From an uncultured Alphaproteobacteria bacterium (lineage in GTDB: Bacteria > Pseudomonadota > Alphaproteobacteria > HIMB59): 64,000 bases of DNA. Where the stretch lies: assembly GCA_902619375.1 (NCBI GenBank), contig CACNEB010000004.1, forward strand, positions 19,594 through 83,593, in the 5' to 3' direction. A program made the position numbers and the translations under genes. Of the stretch, positions 25,805-34,526 are shown one piece after another (the first letter of the stretch is position 1; each line of letters starts with the position of its first letter). The notes below the pieces were generated by a model that saw nothing but the letters and a program-made list of their open reading frames with translations, made no database searches and was not told where the DNA came from.

Positions 25805-26511
25805 TGTTTGCTATAACTCCGAATATACTTTCTAATTTTATGAACTCTCTATCTAGATATGTTATTTTATTATCACTTATATTGATTTGTGTTTCTATTT
25901 TTCTGATTATTTTTTTAGAAAATGATTATTATCAAGGCATCTCATTCAAAATAATGTTTATCCATGTGCCCACTGCTTGGTTATCATTGGCAATTTTTCT
26001 GATCATGGGAATTAGTAGTATAGTTGGCTTAATATTTAAATCCCCAACAGCATTCACAGTTGCAAGATCGTTATCTCCAATAGGGTTGATAATGAGCATT
26101 GTTGTTTTAGTTACTGGGTCTATATGGGGAAATTTGACTTGGGGAGCGTATTGGGTATGGGATGCGAGGTTAACTTCAATGTTAATTTTAGCTTTTATTT
26201 ACTTAGGTCACATTCTTCTTTTGTATTCATTTGAGCACTTCCAAAAAGCAGATTTTGCAGCGTCAGTTCTAGCAATAATAGGAATGGTGAATCTTCCTAT
26301 TGTAAAGTTTTCGGTTGATTGGTGGACAACTCTACATCAGGAAAGTAGTGTTTTAAGAATTGGAGGGCCTAGTATGACTAACGATTATCTTATTACATTA
26401 TTAGTAAGTTTTTTTGGTATTTTTATGCTCACAATATTTTGGTTTTCAAACATTTTTTATATAATTGTTGAAAAAAGGAAGATAGAGAGGTCTAAACTTT
26501 TAAATGACTAG
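25804..26511 (+). CDS. ccmC: Cytochrome c maturation protein CcmC
   Basis: Six-helix heme-handling protein that loads heme onto CcmE. The WWD-type heme motif is visible (WGNLTWGAYWVWDARLTS), with the flanking candidate axial histidines in FIHVPTAW and in WWTTLHQESS. 235 residues is normal. The stop overlaps the start of the small ccmD by 8 bp. Confidence 0.95.
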   Translation: MFAITPNILSNFMNSLSRYVILLSLILICVSIFLIIFLENDYYQGISFKIMFIHVPTAWLSLAIFLIMGISSIVGLIFKSPTAFTVARSLSPIGLIMSIVVLVTGSIWGNLTWGAYWVWDARLTSMLILAFIYLGHILLLYSFEHFQKADFAASVLAIIGMVNLPIVKFSVDWWTTLHQESSVLRIGGPSMTNDYLITLLVSFFGIFMLTIFWFSNIFYIIVEKRKIERSKLLND

Positions 26512-26635
26512 CTTAGAATTTGTTTTAATTTGCTATGGATTTTTTGGAGTCGTCTGTGCTGTGACAACGATTATAATTATGCTACTGAAGAAAAAAGTCT
26601 TTAATATGGTCAGTGCGCATAATCAAATTAAATAA
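26504..26635 (+). CDS. ccmD: Heme exporter protein CcmD (43 residues)
   Basis: A short frame between ccmC and ccmE: ATG at 26504 to TAA at 26633-26635, encoding one membrane helix (LEFVLICYGFFGVVCAVTTI) followed by LLKKKVF. Size, single helix, basic cytoplasmic side and position all fit CcmD, which holds CcmE to the CcmABC complex. It overlaps ccmC by 8 bp and ccmE by 23 bp. The family is so short that position carries most of the weight. Confidence 0.82.
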   Translation: MTSLEFVLICYGFFGVVCAVTTIIIMLLKKKVFNMVSAHNQIK

Positions 26636-27062
26636 TCAAATTAAAAAGCGATTTATTTTTTTACTAATTATATTCGCCTGCTTTTCTACTTCTATATTTT
26701 TAATAAGTTATTCTTTAAAAGATCAAATTGCATATTTTGTTGAACCAACTGATCTAAAAAGTATGGATGGGATAGAAAATAAGTATTTAAGGGTTGGGGG
26801 GCTTGTTAAAACAAATAGTTTAAAATTTTTAGATGGAAACTGGGTTTTTGAAGTAGTTGATCAAAATCAAAATTCTGTAAATGTTATATTTTCTAAAACA
26901 CTTCCAAATCTAGTAGAAGAAAATAAGGGTATTATCGTTGAAGGAAAATTTATTGATAACATTTTTGTTGCAGAGATAGTTTTGGCCAAACATGATGAAA
27001 ACTATATGCCCCAAAGCGCTATAGATAAACTTAAAGAAGAAGGAAAATGGAGAGGGAATTAA
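26613..27062 (+). CDS. ccmE: Heme chaperone CcmE
   Basis: Periplasmic heme chaperone anchored by an N-terminal helix (FIFLLIIFACFSTSIFLISY). The OB-fold holds LRVGGLVK and NVIFSKTLPNLVEE...IVEGKF, and the covalent heme site is the His/Tyr motif AKHDENYMP near residue 131, followed by the flexible tail. The start is GTG (26613) within ccmD; no later in-frame start would keep the membrane anchor. 149 residues is normal. Confidence 0.94.
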   Translation: MRIIKLNNQIKKRFIFLLIIFACFSTSIFLISYSLKDQIAYFVEPTDLKSMDGIENKYLRVGGLVKTNSLKFLDGNWVFEVVDQNQNSVNVIFSKTLPNLVEENKGIIVEGKFIDNIFVAEIVLAKHDENYMPQSAIDKLKEEGKWRGN

Positions 27063-28895
27063 TTGATATCTTATTTAGGTAATAGCTTCATTTATATTTC
27101 GTTAGTGCTAACTATCTTGTTTTATATAAATTTATTAAAGAGAATAATTCCATCAACTACTTTTTCTTTAAAATTAATTTATTTTATAAACCTCATTCCC
27201 TTTGGTCTTTTAGTATATGCATTTTCAATTTCAGATTTCACTTTATTGAACGTTGTCGAAAATTCTTATGTTGACGATCCCATTTTTTATAAAGTGACAT
27301 CTGCCTGGGGCAGTCATGAGGGATCAATTTTATTATGGGTTTTTTTAATTAACTTATTTGGGGTTTTTTTTCTTTACAAAAATCAAACTGTTGAGATTCA
27401 TAAAAATATATTATTTATATCAACTTTATTTATTCTTTATGTAGTAATTAGTTCAAATCCATTTACTCATGTAGAAGCAAATGAAAATGTTTTAGGTTTG
27501 GGTCTAAATCCAATCTTGCAACATTTTTTATTTGTAATTCATCCACCAACGTTGTTCTTGGGATATATTGGTTTAATTATACCTTTTGTGATATCTGCAC
27601 ATATGCTAATTAATAAAAATTTTTCAGAGAAATTATTTAAAGAAATGTTGATTTGGTCAAGAATTTCATGGTTTTTTCTAACTGGAGGAATAGTTTTAGG
27701 CTCTTATTGGGCCTATTCAGAACTAGGATGGGGAGGTTGGTGGTTTTGGGATCCAGTAGAAAACATCTCGTTAATCCCATGGTTATTAAACACCGCCTTG
27801 ATACATTCCCTTCAAGTTTCAATCAAAAGTAACCAATTAAAATTATGGAGTCTAAATTTAGGGCTTTACTGTTTCATTGCATCAGTGTTTGGAACTTTTT
27901 TAGTTCGTTCAAATTTAATTGTATCTGTTCATAGTTTTGCCACAGATCCACTTAGAGGATTATTTTTGATTATTATAATCGCATATTTGCTAGCTATTAC
28001 AGTAAGGCTAAATATAAAAAGCATTTCTAATTTTAATGAGGACTCTTTTAATTTACTTAGCAGAGAGAGTTTCCTTTTATTAAATAATATATTTTTTATT
28101 TGTTCTGCTCTCGTTGTCTTCATTGGAACAGTTTATCCATTGTTTAGCGAAATGATTCTTAAAACATCAGTGTCAGTAGGTGCACCGTATTATAATTTCG
28201 CATTTAATTTGTTACTTGCACCATTAATTTTATTCATGGCATTTGCACCACAGATAAATTGGGGAAAGCATGAAAAAAAAGATAAACAAATACCTTTTAT
28301 AATAATTTTTTCATTCTTGATTAGCTTGGTATCCTATTATTTTTTAAATAATTTTTATTTTGCGCTTAGTGTATTTGTTACAGTTCCATTATTTTTAAAA
28401 AGTATTTTAGTTTTAAAAAATAATTTTAAAAAAAATATAAGTTTTTATTCTCAATGGCTAGCACATTTAAGTATTGGTTTTTTTATTATCGCAGCTGTAT
28501 ATACAGAACAATTCGACTATGAAGAAAATTTACTATTTGAAAAAGAGTCCACTAATGAAATAAAATTACAAAATAATAAAACTGCAATAATTAAAAATAT
28601 TAAAGACGAAAAATTCCAAAATTATCAAAGAATATCAGTGGACTTATTAATTTCTGATGGACAAAAAGAAAAAGAGCTCTCGCCTTCAAAAAATATCTAC
28701 CAACCCTCAGGGCAAGTCACAAATGAGGTTAGTACTACTAATAAGCTCTTTAGTCAATATTATGCAACAATATCAACAATTGAGAGCAATAAAGTTGGGA
28801 TCAATTTAGTATATAAACCTTTTATAAATTTATTATGGTTAAGTGCAATTATGCTTGTTTTTTCAATATTTTTATCTGTTATTAAAAAACGATGA
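27063..28895 (+). CDS. ccmF: Cytochrome c heme lyase subunit CcmF
   Basis: Large polytopic heme lyase that attaches heme to apocytochrome c with CcmH. WGSHEGSILLW (near 83) and the WWD domain WGGWWFWDPVENIS (near 222) are the family marks, with FVIHPPTLFLGY supplying a conserved His. 610 residues is within range (E. coli 647). The start is TTG directly after the ccmE stop; the protein then begins ISYLGNSFIYISL, matching CcmF N-termini, so the rare start is credible. Confidence 0.94.
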   Translation: MISYLGNSFIYISLVLTILFYINLLKRIIPSTTFSLKLIYFINLIPFGLLVYAFSISDFTLLNVVENSYVDDPIFYKVTSAWGSHEGSILLWVFLINLFGVFFLYKNQTVEIHKNILFISTLFILYVVISSNPFTHVEANENVLGLGLNPILQHFLFVIHPPTLFLGYIGLIIPFVISAHMLINKNFSEKLFKEMLIWSRISWFFLTGGIVLGSYWAYSELGWGGWWFWDPVENISLIPWLLNTALIHSLQVSIKSNQLKLWSLNLGLYCFIASVFGTFLVRSNLIVSVHSFATDPLRGLFLIIIIAYLLAITVRLNIKSISNFNEDSFNLLSRESFLLLNNIFFICSALVVFIGTVYPLFSEMILKTSVSVGAPYYNFAFNLLLAPLILFMAFAPQINWGKHEKKDKQIPFIIIFSFLISLVSYYFLNNFYFALSVFVTVPLFLKSILVLKNNFKKNISFYSQWLAHLSIGFFIIAAVYTEQFDYEENLLFEKESTNEIKLQNNKTAIIKNIKDEKFQNYQRISVDLLISDGQKEKELSPSKNIYQPSGQVTNEVSTTNKLFSQYYATISTIESNKVGINLVYKPFINLLWLSAIMLVFSIFLSVIKKR

Positions 28896-29374
28896 AGAGA
28901 CATCTATTAATACCTATAGTTGGGTTAATAGTGTTAGTTGTAAGTGTGATATTTTACTTCAATCAATCAACTGAGAAAAATAATACAAGAGATGAGGTAT
29001 CGAATTTAATATTCGAAACACCAGACTTTTACAATAATAAGTTAATTAATGAAAATACATTAGGTGAATTTTATATTGTTAATTTTTTTGCTTCTTGGTG
29101 TAAGCCATGCTTATTAGAGCACCCTTTGTTGATGGAAATGAAAAAAAAAGGTGTAAAAATTATTGGTATTAATTTTCGAGATGATGAAAAGAATTTTAAG
29201 GAGTGGATTAATGAACATGGAAATCCTTTTGAATACATTTTAAGAGATGATGGGACAATCGCTTATGAGATGGGTTTAATTGGTGTTCCAGAGACGTTTT
29301 TTATTGTTAATAAAATGACTCAAAAAAAGATACAGGGGCCTTTATTTTATGAAGATGTCGAAAAGTATTTATAA
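28892..29374 (+). CDS. ccmG: Thiol:disulfide interchange protein CcmG/DsbE
   Basis: Membrane-anchored periplasmic thioredoxin that keeps the apocytochrome CxxCH cysteines reduced. N-terminal anchor (residues ~5-23), then a thioredoxin fold with the active site ASWCKPCLLEHP (WCKPC near residue 72) and the cis-Pro loop GLIGVPETFF. 160 residues is slightly short (E. coli 185). Overlaps ccmF by 4 bp and ccmH by 26 bp. Confidence 0.93.
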   Translation: MKRHLLIPIVGLIVLVVSVIFYFNQSTEKNNTRDEVSNLIFETPDFYNNKLINENTLGEFYIVNFFASWCKPCLLEHPLLMEMKKKGVKIIGINFRDDEKNFKEWINEHGNPFEYILRDDGTIAYEMGLIGVPETFFIVNKMTQKKIQGPLFYEDVEKYL

Positions 29375-29720
29375 ACTAATTATACCATTTTTAATAATTC
29401 ATATATCTGTAATTAGCTTTGCAGGTGTAAATGAACTAAGTGATTATTACAAAACGATCAGATGTCTTGTTTGCGAGGGTCAGAGCATTCAAGAGTCTGA
29501 TACAGAGTTTGCAATTAATTTAAAAGAGCAAATCCAAAAAAAATATAGCTCTGGAGTGTCCATTGAGGAAATTAATCAAGAGCTAATCAAAATTTATGGT
29601 GAAGAAATATCTTTTAATCCACCTAAAAATCACATACTACTTTGGGGAACTCCTTTTATTGTGCTAACAATTATTTTTATATTTATTAGAAATAAAATTA
29701 GATTTTTTAAAAGAGTATAA
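29349..29720 (+). CDS. ccmH: Cytochrome c maturation protein CcmH (CcmL-type, no TPR)
   Basis: Periplasmic thioreductase of the heme-lyase complex. The active motif is IRCLVCEGQSI (LRCxxC type) after a signal/anchor, and a C-terminal helix (ILLWGTPFIVLTIIFIFI) anchors it. 123 residues equals the N-terminal half of E. coli CcmH; the TPR half, or a separate ccmI, is absent here. Two ATGs, at 29349 and 29355, are possible. Last gene of the operon. Confidence 0.92.
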   Translation: MKMSKSIYKLIIPFLIIHISVISFAGVNELSDYYKTIRCLVCEGQSIQESDTEFAINLKEQIQKKYSSGVSIEEINQELIKIYGEEISFNPPKNHILLWGTPFIVLTIIFIFIRNKIRFFKRV

Positions 29721-29739
29721 AATGAGTTATTTGATCGAC

Positions 29740-30585
29740 TTATCTAATCAAATTGTACTTATTAAACCTCAATCTTTTTCTTTCGTTAGTTGGTAAATGT
29801 TTATTCAATCTTCTATTAATAAAACCAAATAAGCCAATTATCAATAATGTTAACAAAACAAAGTAAAAGCCAACAATTGGATAAGGAACAAAAGGATTAA
29901 AAGTTTTATCAGCGAAATAACTGGCATAATAAATCGCATCTCCTTTTTGTTGCCACGCTGGAAAACCAGTAAAAAATACCAATGTTGTTGCATGAAACAT
30001 AAAAATTGCTTCATTTGTGTAAGAGGGCCATGCCAAGCGGAGCATAGTTGGCCATATAATGCGTCTGAATTTTTTAATACCTGTAAAACCAAACGCATCT
30101 GCTGACTCTAAGTCTTGACTAGGAACGGCACGCAACGCTCCATAAAAAATCTCTCCTGCGTAAGCAGATGTGTTAAAAAATAAAACAATTAAAGCTCCTA
30201 ACCAAGCTTTGGTAAGCCAACGCGTTTCAACTGTAACAACAAGAAATCCTAGATCAATATCAAATCCTAATCTTGGTAAAAGAACAAATAAATCATATGC
30301 AAAGAAAAATTGGATGAATAAAGGAGAGCCTCTAAAAATAAAAATAAATAATCTACAAGGAGCGCTAAATAGAGATAGATTTGAATTTTTACCTAAAGCC
30401 AGAACTGTTGCAAAGAAAAACCCTAGGAGTAATGCCAAAACAGCAAAATATATATTCCAAATCATGCCTGAGCCAATTAATACAAATTGCTCACAAAGTG
30501 TTATGTCAGATTTTGGTAAAAGTCTCTCTCCATAGCCTATAGATCTAAGACCGTAATCAGATAGTGTTTGAAAACAACTCGACAT
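29740..30585 (-). CDS. Polar amino-acid ABC transporter permease (HisQ/ArtM type), second permease
   Basis: Inner-membrane half-channel of a PAAT-family importer. The EAA loop is visible (ESADAFGFTGIKKFRRIIWPTMLRLAWP) with helices on either side. 281 residues is longer than the usual ~220-240, largely from an N-terminal stretch and a loop after LLPRLGFDIDLGF. It overlaps the start of its partner permease by 1 bp. Together with the FAD enzyme, binding protein and ATPase in this region it makes a complete system. Confidence 0.88.
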   Translation of the reverse strand: MSSCFQTLSDYGLRSIGYGERLLPKSDITLCEQFVLIGSGMIWNIYFAVLALLLGFFFATVLALGKNSNLSLFSAPCRLFIFIFRGSPLFIQFFFAYDLFVLLPRLGFDIDLGFLVVTVETRWLTKAWLGALIVLFFNTSAYAGEIFYGALRAVPSQDLESADAFGFTGIKKFRRIIWPTMLRLAWPSYTNEAIFMFHATTLVFFTGFPAWQQKGDAIYYASYFADKTFNPFVPYPIVGFYFVLLTLLIIGLFGFINRRLNKHLPTNERKRLRFNKYNLIR

Positions 30586-31451
30586 CAGCCAGCCTTACCT
30601 GCCATGGTAGCTTGTCCTTGAGAAAGACGAGCTGATATTTTGTCTAATACAGATTGTGACAAGTAAGTTAATGATAAATAAAAAATCATAAGTACTCCAA
30701 AATACCAAGCTCGCCAATCGGGATGAGGATACTCATATACACCAGTCTTAATTCCACCTAATTCTTTAGCCCAGTAGACAATATCTTCAATGCCAAGAAG
30801 AAATAGAAGTGGGGTTGCTTTAATTAAAATCATCCACAAATTGGACAGACCTGGTAAGGCATAAATCCACATTTGTGGTATGAGAATTCTTCTAAAAATT
30901 TGACTTTGGGAAAAGCCGTATGCCTCTCCTGTTTCTATTTGAGATTTTGGAACAGCAGCCATAGCTCCAGACAAAACGTTGCCAGCAAAAGCTCCAAAAA
31001 CAAAGCCAAAAGCAAGTAAAGCTAGAGAAAATCCATAAATATCGTGCACCCACTCGCTAGCAGTGTTTAAGGGAAGTTTCGCAGCTGTACAAACGACAAA
31101 ATCATTACCTTGCCTAATTGGCTCAGTAACATCAGAACATAAAACTTTATGACGCAAATATTCAAAAGCTTGATCAAGTGCTATTGGAATAAATAAAAAG
31201 AAAACAATATCTGGAATACCTCTTATCATAGCAAGATACCCTTTTCCTAAAGAGCGAATAATTCTAAAGGTGGATCTTGAAGCAGTTGCGCCTGCAAAAC
31301 CAAATGCCATTGCCAATGGAGCCGCCAAAGAAAGCAAACCCATAACAACTAAAAAAGAAAAATAAAATGACATATGTTTTGCTGTAGTGACATAACATGA
31401 TAACCACATTAATCCTTCTAAGGTTTTAGGGTCCGCACAATAACTAAACAT
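30585..31451 (-). CDS. Polar amino-acid ABC transporter permease, first permease
   Basis: PAAT-family permease. AMIRGIPDIVFFLFIPIA is the start of the conserved core, and ETGEAYGFSQSQIFRRILIPQMWIYALPG is the EAA loop that meets the ATPase. 288 residues, extended by a Cys-containing periplasmic insert around residues 100-135 (VLCSDVTEP, VVCTAAKLP), which may form a disulfide. It overlaps the upstream FAD oxidoreductase by 8 bp, so oxidase and permeases are co-translated. Confidence 0.88.
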   Translation of the reverse strand: MFSYCADPKTLEGLMWLSCYVTTAKHMSFYFSFLVVMGLLSLAAPLAMAFGFAGATASRSTFRIIRSLGKGYLAMIRGIPDIVFFLFIPIALDQAFEYLRHKVLCSDVTEPIRQGNDFVVCTAAKLPLNTASEWVHDIYGFSLALLAFGFVFGAFAGNVLSGAMAAVPKSQIETGEAYGFSQSQIFRRILIPQMWIYALPGLSNLWMILIKATPLLFLLGIEDIVYWAKELGGIKTGVYEYPHPDWRAWYFGVLMIFYLSLTYLSQSVLDKISARLSQGQATMAGKAG

Positions 31452-32538
31452 TTGGATATTCCTTTAGTTTATCTGTTATTTGAGGTGAAAAATCTCTAAT
31501 TAAATTATTTCTTTTTCCTGATAAAACCTCATCTATACCAAGCTTACCAGCCAAAGGTGCATTGGTTATACCTGAATGCATAACTGCTAAGTACAAACCA
31601 TTTAATTTTTCACCTTTTTGATTTATAAGACGCCCAATTTTAGGCCTTCCATCAACTGGCAAAGGTCGTTTGCCAAGTGTAAAGTGATCTAAAATCATAT
31701 TTCCATTATAGTTGAGCCTAGTTGCCATGTCTTGAATAAGTTTTTTTGCAGTACCCTTAATGTCTTCCTCTTGGCTTGAGTCACCATCAAATTTTCCCCC
31801 TATTATTAATCTTCCTTTGTCATCCTGTCTTGCATGGAAATCAAAACCTGTGATTGGATATTTTAATAATTCGGGCAATGGTTTTGTATAAACTAATAAA
31901 CCTAAACTTGAGTGCATTTCAAAAGGAATATTAATTGTTGATAATAATTTCGTAGCGCCAAGTCCAGCAGTTAAAATTACCTCATTATCATTAATAATTT
32001 CATCATCGGTTTTGACACCAGTAACATTGTTGCTATCACATATTATTTCTTTTACTGTATTTTTTAATATTTTCGATCCACTAGCTTTGAAAAGTTCTTT
32101 AGTTGCTCTAACACCATCAATGGCCAAGTCATCAACACCAAAGCCGGCAATAGTTGGAATATTATTTAAATAAGGTAAATGTTTTTTTAGTTCAGATTTA
32201 GTTGATATTTTTACCGATTGCCCCCAATTTTGATGCTGCTTTATAGTATTTTGAAGCTCTTTCTCTCCTTGATCCCAAATAAATGCACCTTTAGATGTAT
32301 AATTTAAATTTGAAATATAATTTATTAATTTTGGCCAGTAATTCAAATTAGCCAAACGAAAAGTAGCGTAGCTTTTATCGTTACTAGCATATCCATTCAC
32401 CCAACCCCAGGTATTTGATGTGGCTTGGTTTTTATCACCAGGTAAATGTGATGATAAAACAGTTATCTTATCTACACCATTTTTGTAAGCATGGTAGGCA
32501 AAGGATGCACCTACAATTCCTGCCCCAACTATAATCAT
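31444..32538 (-). CDS. FAD-dependent amino-acid/amine oxidoreductase (DAO family)
   Basis: D-amino-acid-oxidase-like flavoprotein. The FAD dinucleotide motif is at the N-terminus (MIIVGAGIVGASFAYHA), and a C-terminal RPLPVDGRPKIGRL...GLYLAVMHSGITNAPLAG matches the DAO/GlyOx/DadA group. 364 residues fits the soluble branch. Its place inside an amino-acid ABC operon suggests it oxidises the imported compound (D-amino acid, N-methyl amino acid or opine-like). Substrate not readable. Confidence 0.82.
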   Translation of the reverse strand: MIIVGAGIVGASFAYHAYKNGVDKITVLSSHLPGDKNQATSNTWGWVNGYASNDKSYATFRLANLNYWPKLINYISNLNYTSKGAFIWDQGEKELQNTIKQHQNWGQSVKISTKSELKKHLPYLNNIPTIAGFGVDDLAIDGVRATKELFKASGSKILKNTVKEIICDSNNVTGVKTDDEIINDNEVILTAGLGATKLLSTINIPFEMHSSLGLLVYTKPLPELLKYPITGFDFHARQDDKGRLIIGGKFDGDSSQEEDIKGTAKKLIQDMATRLNYNGNMILDHFTLGKRPLPVDGRPKIGRLINQKGEKLNGLYLAVMHSGITNAPLAGKLGIDEVLSGKRNNLIRDFSPQITDKLKEYPNV

Positions 32539-32599
32539 TCTAAAATGGATTTTATATTATGTTTCAATGTTTCTTGAGTAAATATTATAAAGAAAAAAA

Positions 32600-32624
32600 A
32601 AGAGGACGGATATTCCGTCCTCTT
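32600..32624 (-). terminator. Strong rho-independent terminator after the binding-protein gene
   Basis: A perfect 11-bp stem, AAGAGGACGGA (32600-32610) with TCCGTCCTCTT (32614-32624), has a 3-nt loop. The A-run at 32593-32601 reads as a U-run on the minus strand. It separates the binding-protein gene from the downstream oxidoreductase and permeases. Confidence 0.88.
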
Positions 32625-32649
32625 GTTCATTAATTTAAATTAAATAATC

Positions 32650-33372
32650 TTAAAAAGTTGCGGCTTCAAAACCAAACCACTTTTTAATAAGTGCATTTAA
32701 TGATCCATCGTCTTTCATAGAGCTAATAGCTGCATTCATTTTAGCTTTTAACTCTGTATCAGATTCACGGATACCCATTCCAACACCGCCTCCGATTGAG
32801 ACCTCTCCTATATTTGCAAATTCACCGTTTGATTCTGCAATTATAGATGCGAGGTAATCACCATCTGCTAAGACAGCATCAGCTTCACCATTTTGCACTG
32901 CAGATATTGTTTCTTCTGCTGTTGCAAATTCAACTAAAGTCGCTCCACTTTCAGCAACATAACCTGCCTGAATAGTTGCAGTTTGAGCAGCAATAACAGC
33001 ACTATCTACATCAATGTCTGCCCCGCTCATACCCATATATACTGATGGAGATGGTGGAAAATAATCTTGTGTAAAGTCAATCACCTCATCACGTTCTGCG
33101 GTTATTGACATACCAGCAATAATCGTATCGTAGTTACCAGACACTAAATTAGGAATGATAGAGTCCCACTCGTTTATGACCCAAACGCAATCTAGATTTG
33201 CACGAATACAAAGCATGTCTCCAACATCTTTTTCGAAACCATCAACTTCGCCATTATCGTTAATAAAATTATATGGAGGATAAGCACCTTCTGTGCCCAT
33301 TCTTACTGTTTCAGCAAAAGCAGAACCAACTAAAAAGAGCGCAGCAAATGCTGATAGTATTATTTTTTTCAT
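32650..33372 (-). CDS. Periplasmic polar amino-acid-binding protein of ABC transporter
   Basis: SBP_bac_3 family ligand-binding protein. A signal peptide (MKKIILSAFAALFLVGSAFA) is cut before ETVRMGTEGAYPPYNFIN, the standard first strand; GFEKDVGDMLCIRANLDCVWV and AGMSITAERDEVIDFTQDYF follow. 240 residues is normal. A good Shine-Dalgarno (AAGGAG) precedes the ATG. A terminator directly after it probably keeps this gene more highly expressed than the downstream membrane genes. Confidence 0.92.
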   Translation of the reverse strand: MKKIILSAFAALFLVGSAFAETVRMGTEGAYPPYNFINDNGEVDGFEKDVGDMLCIRANLDCVWVINEWDSIIPNLVSGNYDTIIAGMSITAERDEVIDFTQDYFPPSPSVYMGMSGADIDVDSAVIAAQTATIQAGYVAESGATLVEFATAEETISAVQNGEADAVLADGDYLASIIAESNGEFANIGEVSIGGGVGMGIRESDTELKAKMNAAISSMKDDGSLNALIKKWFGFEAATF

Positions 33373-33484
33373 AATTTTCTCCTTGTTCTTCCTCTATTAC
33401 TTCGAATAAATACTTAATAAAATATAAACTAAAATAGAGTAAATAGATAAACTTTTTATAAAAACGCTTAGGATATTTGATTAA

Positions 33485-33865
33485 TTATGATGAATAGAAC
33501 AAATCTGCGTTGATTATACTACCGTTTTGAATATCAATATTTTGATAACGAATATTTCCCTTAATTTTTGCTGTTGACTTAATATAGATATCTTTAGCTT
33601 GAATGTCTCCGTCAATTTCACCCTCAACTGTTATAGTATCAGCCGTAATTGTTCCCTTGACATAAGAACCTGGTTTTAAATTAATGGTTGATGCCTTTAA
33701 AGTACCCGTTAAATGCCCAGAGAAATCTAAATAGTCTGCAGACTCGAGAGAGCCATTTATTTTTATATCTTTTGCTAAAGTTGATTGATTGATAGTGCTC
33801 TCAGTATCAAACATAAATTCAGTTTTTACTTCAGGTTTTTTTTCACTAGATCCAAATAATGCCAT
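33485..33865 (-). CDS. Bactofilin (short form)
   Basis: Cytoskeletal beta-helix protein that polymerises without nucleotides and often organises envelope synthesis. Repeating short strands (DIKINGSLESADYLDFSG, KGTITADTITVEGEIDGDI, IKGNIRYQNIDI) make the bactofilin core, flanked by short disordered ends. 126 residues. It overlaps the neighbouring bactofilin by 1 bp, a tandem pair that may copolymerise. Confidence 0.9.
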   Translation of the reverse strand: MALFGSSEKKPEVKTEFMFDTESTINQSTLAKDIKINGSLESADYLDFSGHLTGTLKASTINLKPGSYVKGTITADTITVEGEIDGDIQAKDIYIKSTAKIKGNIRYQNIDIQNGSIINADLFYSS

Positions 33866-34338
33866 TATTGATCACCCTCATGGTTTTCATTAATTTCATC
33901 TTCTTTAACTTCATCAGTAGAAACTGGTGAATAAGATTGGACACTACCTCTATGTCTTAAAGTACCTTGAATTCTTGCACCATAACTTACTTGTAATGAA
34001 GTATATTCAATTACTCCTTTGATATTTGCAGAGTTATTTACGATCAAATAATCCTCTGAATTTATCTCACCATCCACACTCCCAGAGATAGTTATCTCTT
34101 GACCTGACATGTCTCCACTAAAAGTACCCTTACTGTTAATATTAATATTTGAAGATTTTAGAGTTCCTGTAAGAGTTCCAGAAATATCTGAGGTTTCTGC
34201 TCCCTCTATTCGACCATCAACTCTAACGCCAGAACCTATGTTAACAGCTTTAGCATCATTATCTATTGGATTAGATTGTATTTCATCACCTGATAACTCA
34301 GTGTTATTTTCATCCATCTCAATATTATTTTCATCCAT
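33865..34338 (-). CDS. Bactofilin (long form)
   Basis: Second bactofilin, with the same beta-helix repeats (GVRVDGRIEGAETSDISGTL, SGDMSGQEITISGSVDGEIN, IKGVIEYTSLQVSYGARIQG) but acidic N- and C-terminal tails. 157 residues. First gene of the pair; divergent from the ABC ATPase across a 188-bp gap. The two proteins are clearly paralogous but not near-identical, so the duplication is not recent. Confidence 0.9.
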   Translation of the reverse strand: MDENNIEMDENNTELSGDEIQSNPIDNDAKAVNIGSGVRVDGRIEGAETSDISGTLTGTLKSSNININSKGTFSGDMSGQEITISGSVDGEINSEDYLIVNNSANIKGVIEYTSLQVSYGARIQGTLRHRGSVQSYSPVSTDEVKEDEINENHEGDQ

Positions 34339-34469
34339 TTATTTATCCTAACACAATCTAAATATTCATAAAATCTAAATTATTTTCTAAAAACATTGAA
34401 ATGATTAGGTTTTTAGAACTAATAACTTAGGTATTTATAAATTTAATTATATTTAACATATTAACTTGA

Positions 34470-34494
34470 AGATTTGCTTTTTTTAGCAATATCT
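34470..34494 (+). other. Hairpin in the bactofilin/ABC-ATPase divergent gap
   Basis: AGAT-TTGCT (34470-34478) pairs with AGCAA-(T)-ATCT (34485-34494) around a 6-T loop, with one bulged base. It lies 32 nt before the ATPase ATG and could be a leader element. The remainder of the 188-bp gap is AT-rich with no other clear structure. Confidence 0.3.
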
Positions 34495-34526
34495 TTGAAA
34501 TCGAAAAAATGAAATATTACTGAATA

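Noticed and set aside
30170..30535. A 121-codon plus-strand frame with many Lys/Asn residues.
   Set aside because: It lies wholly opposite a clear ABC permease gene and has no recognisable domain or start signal.
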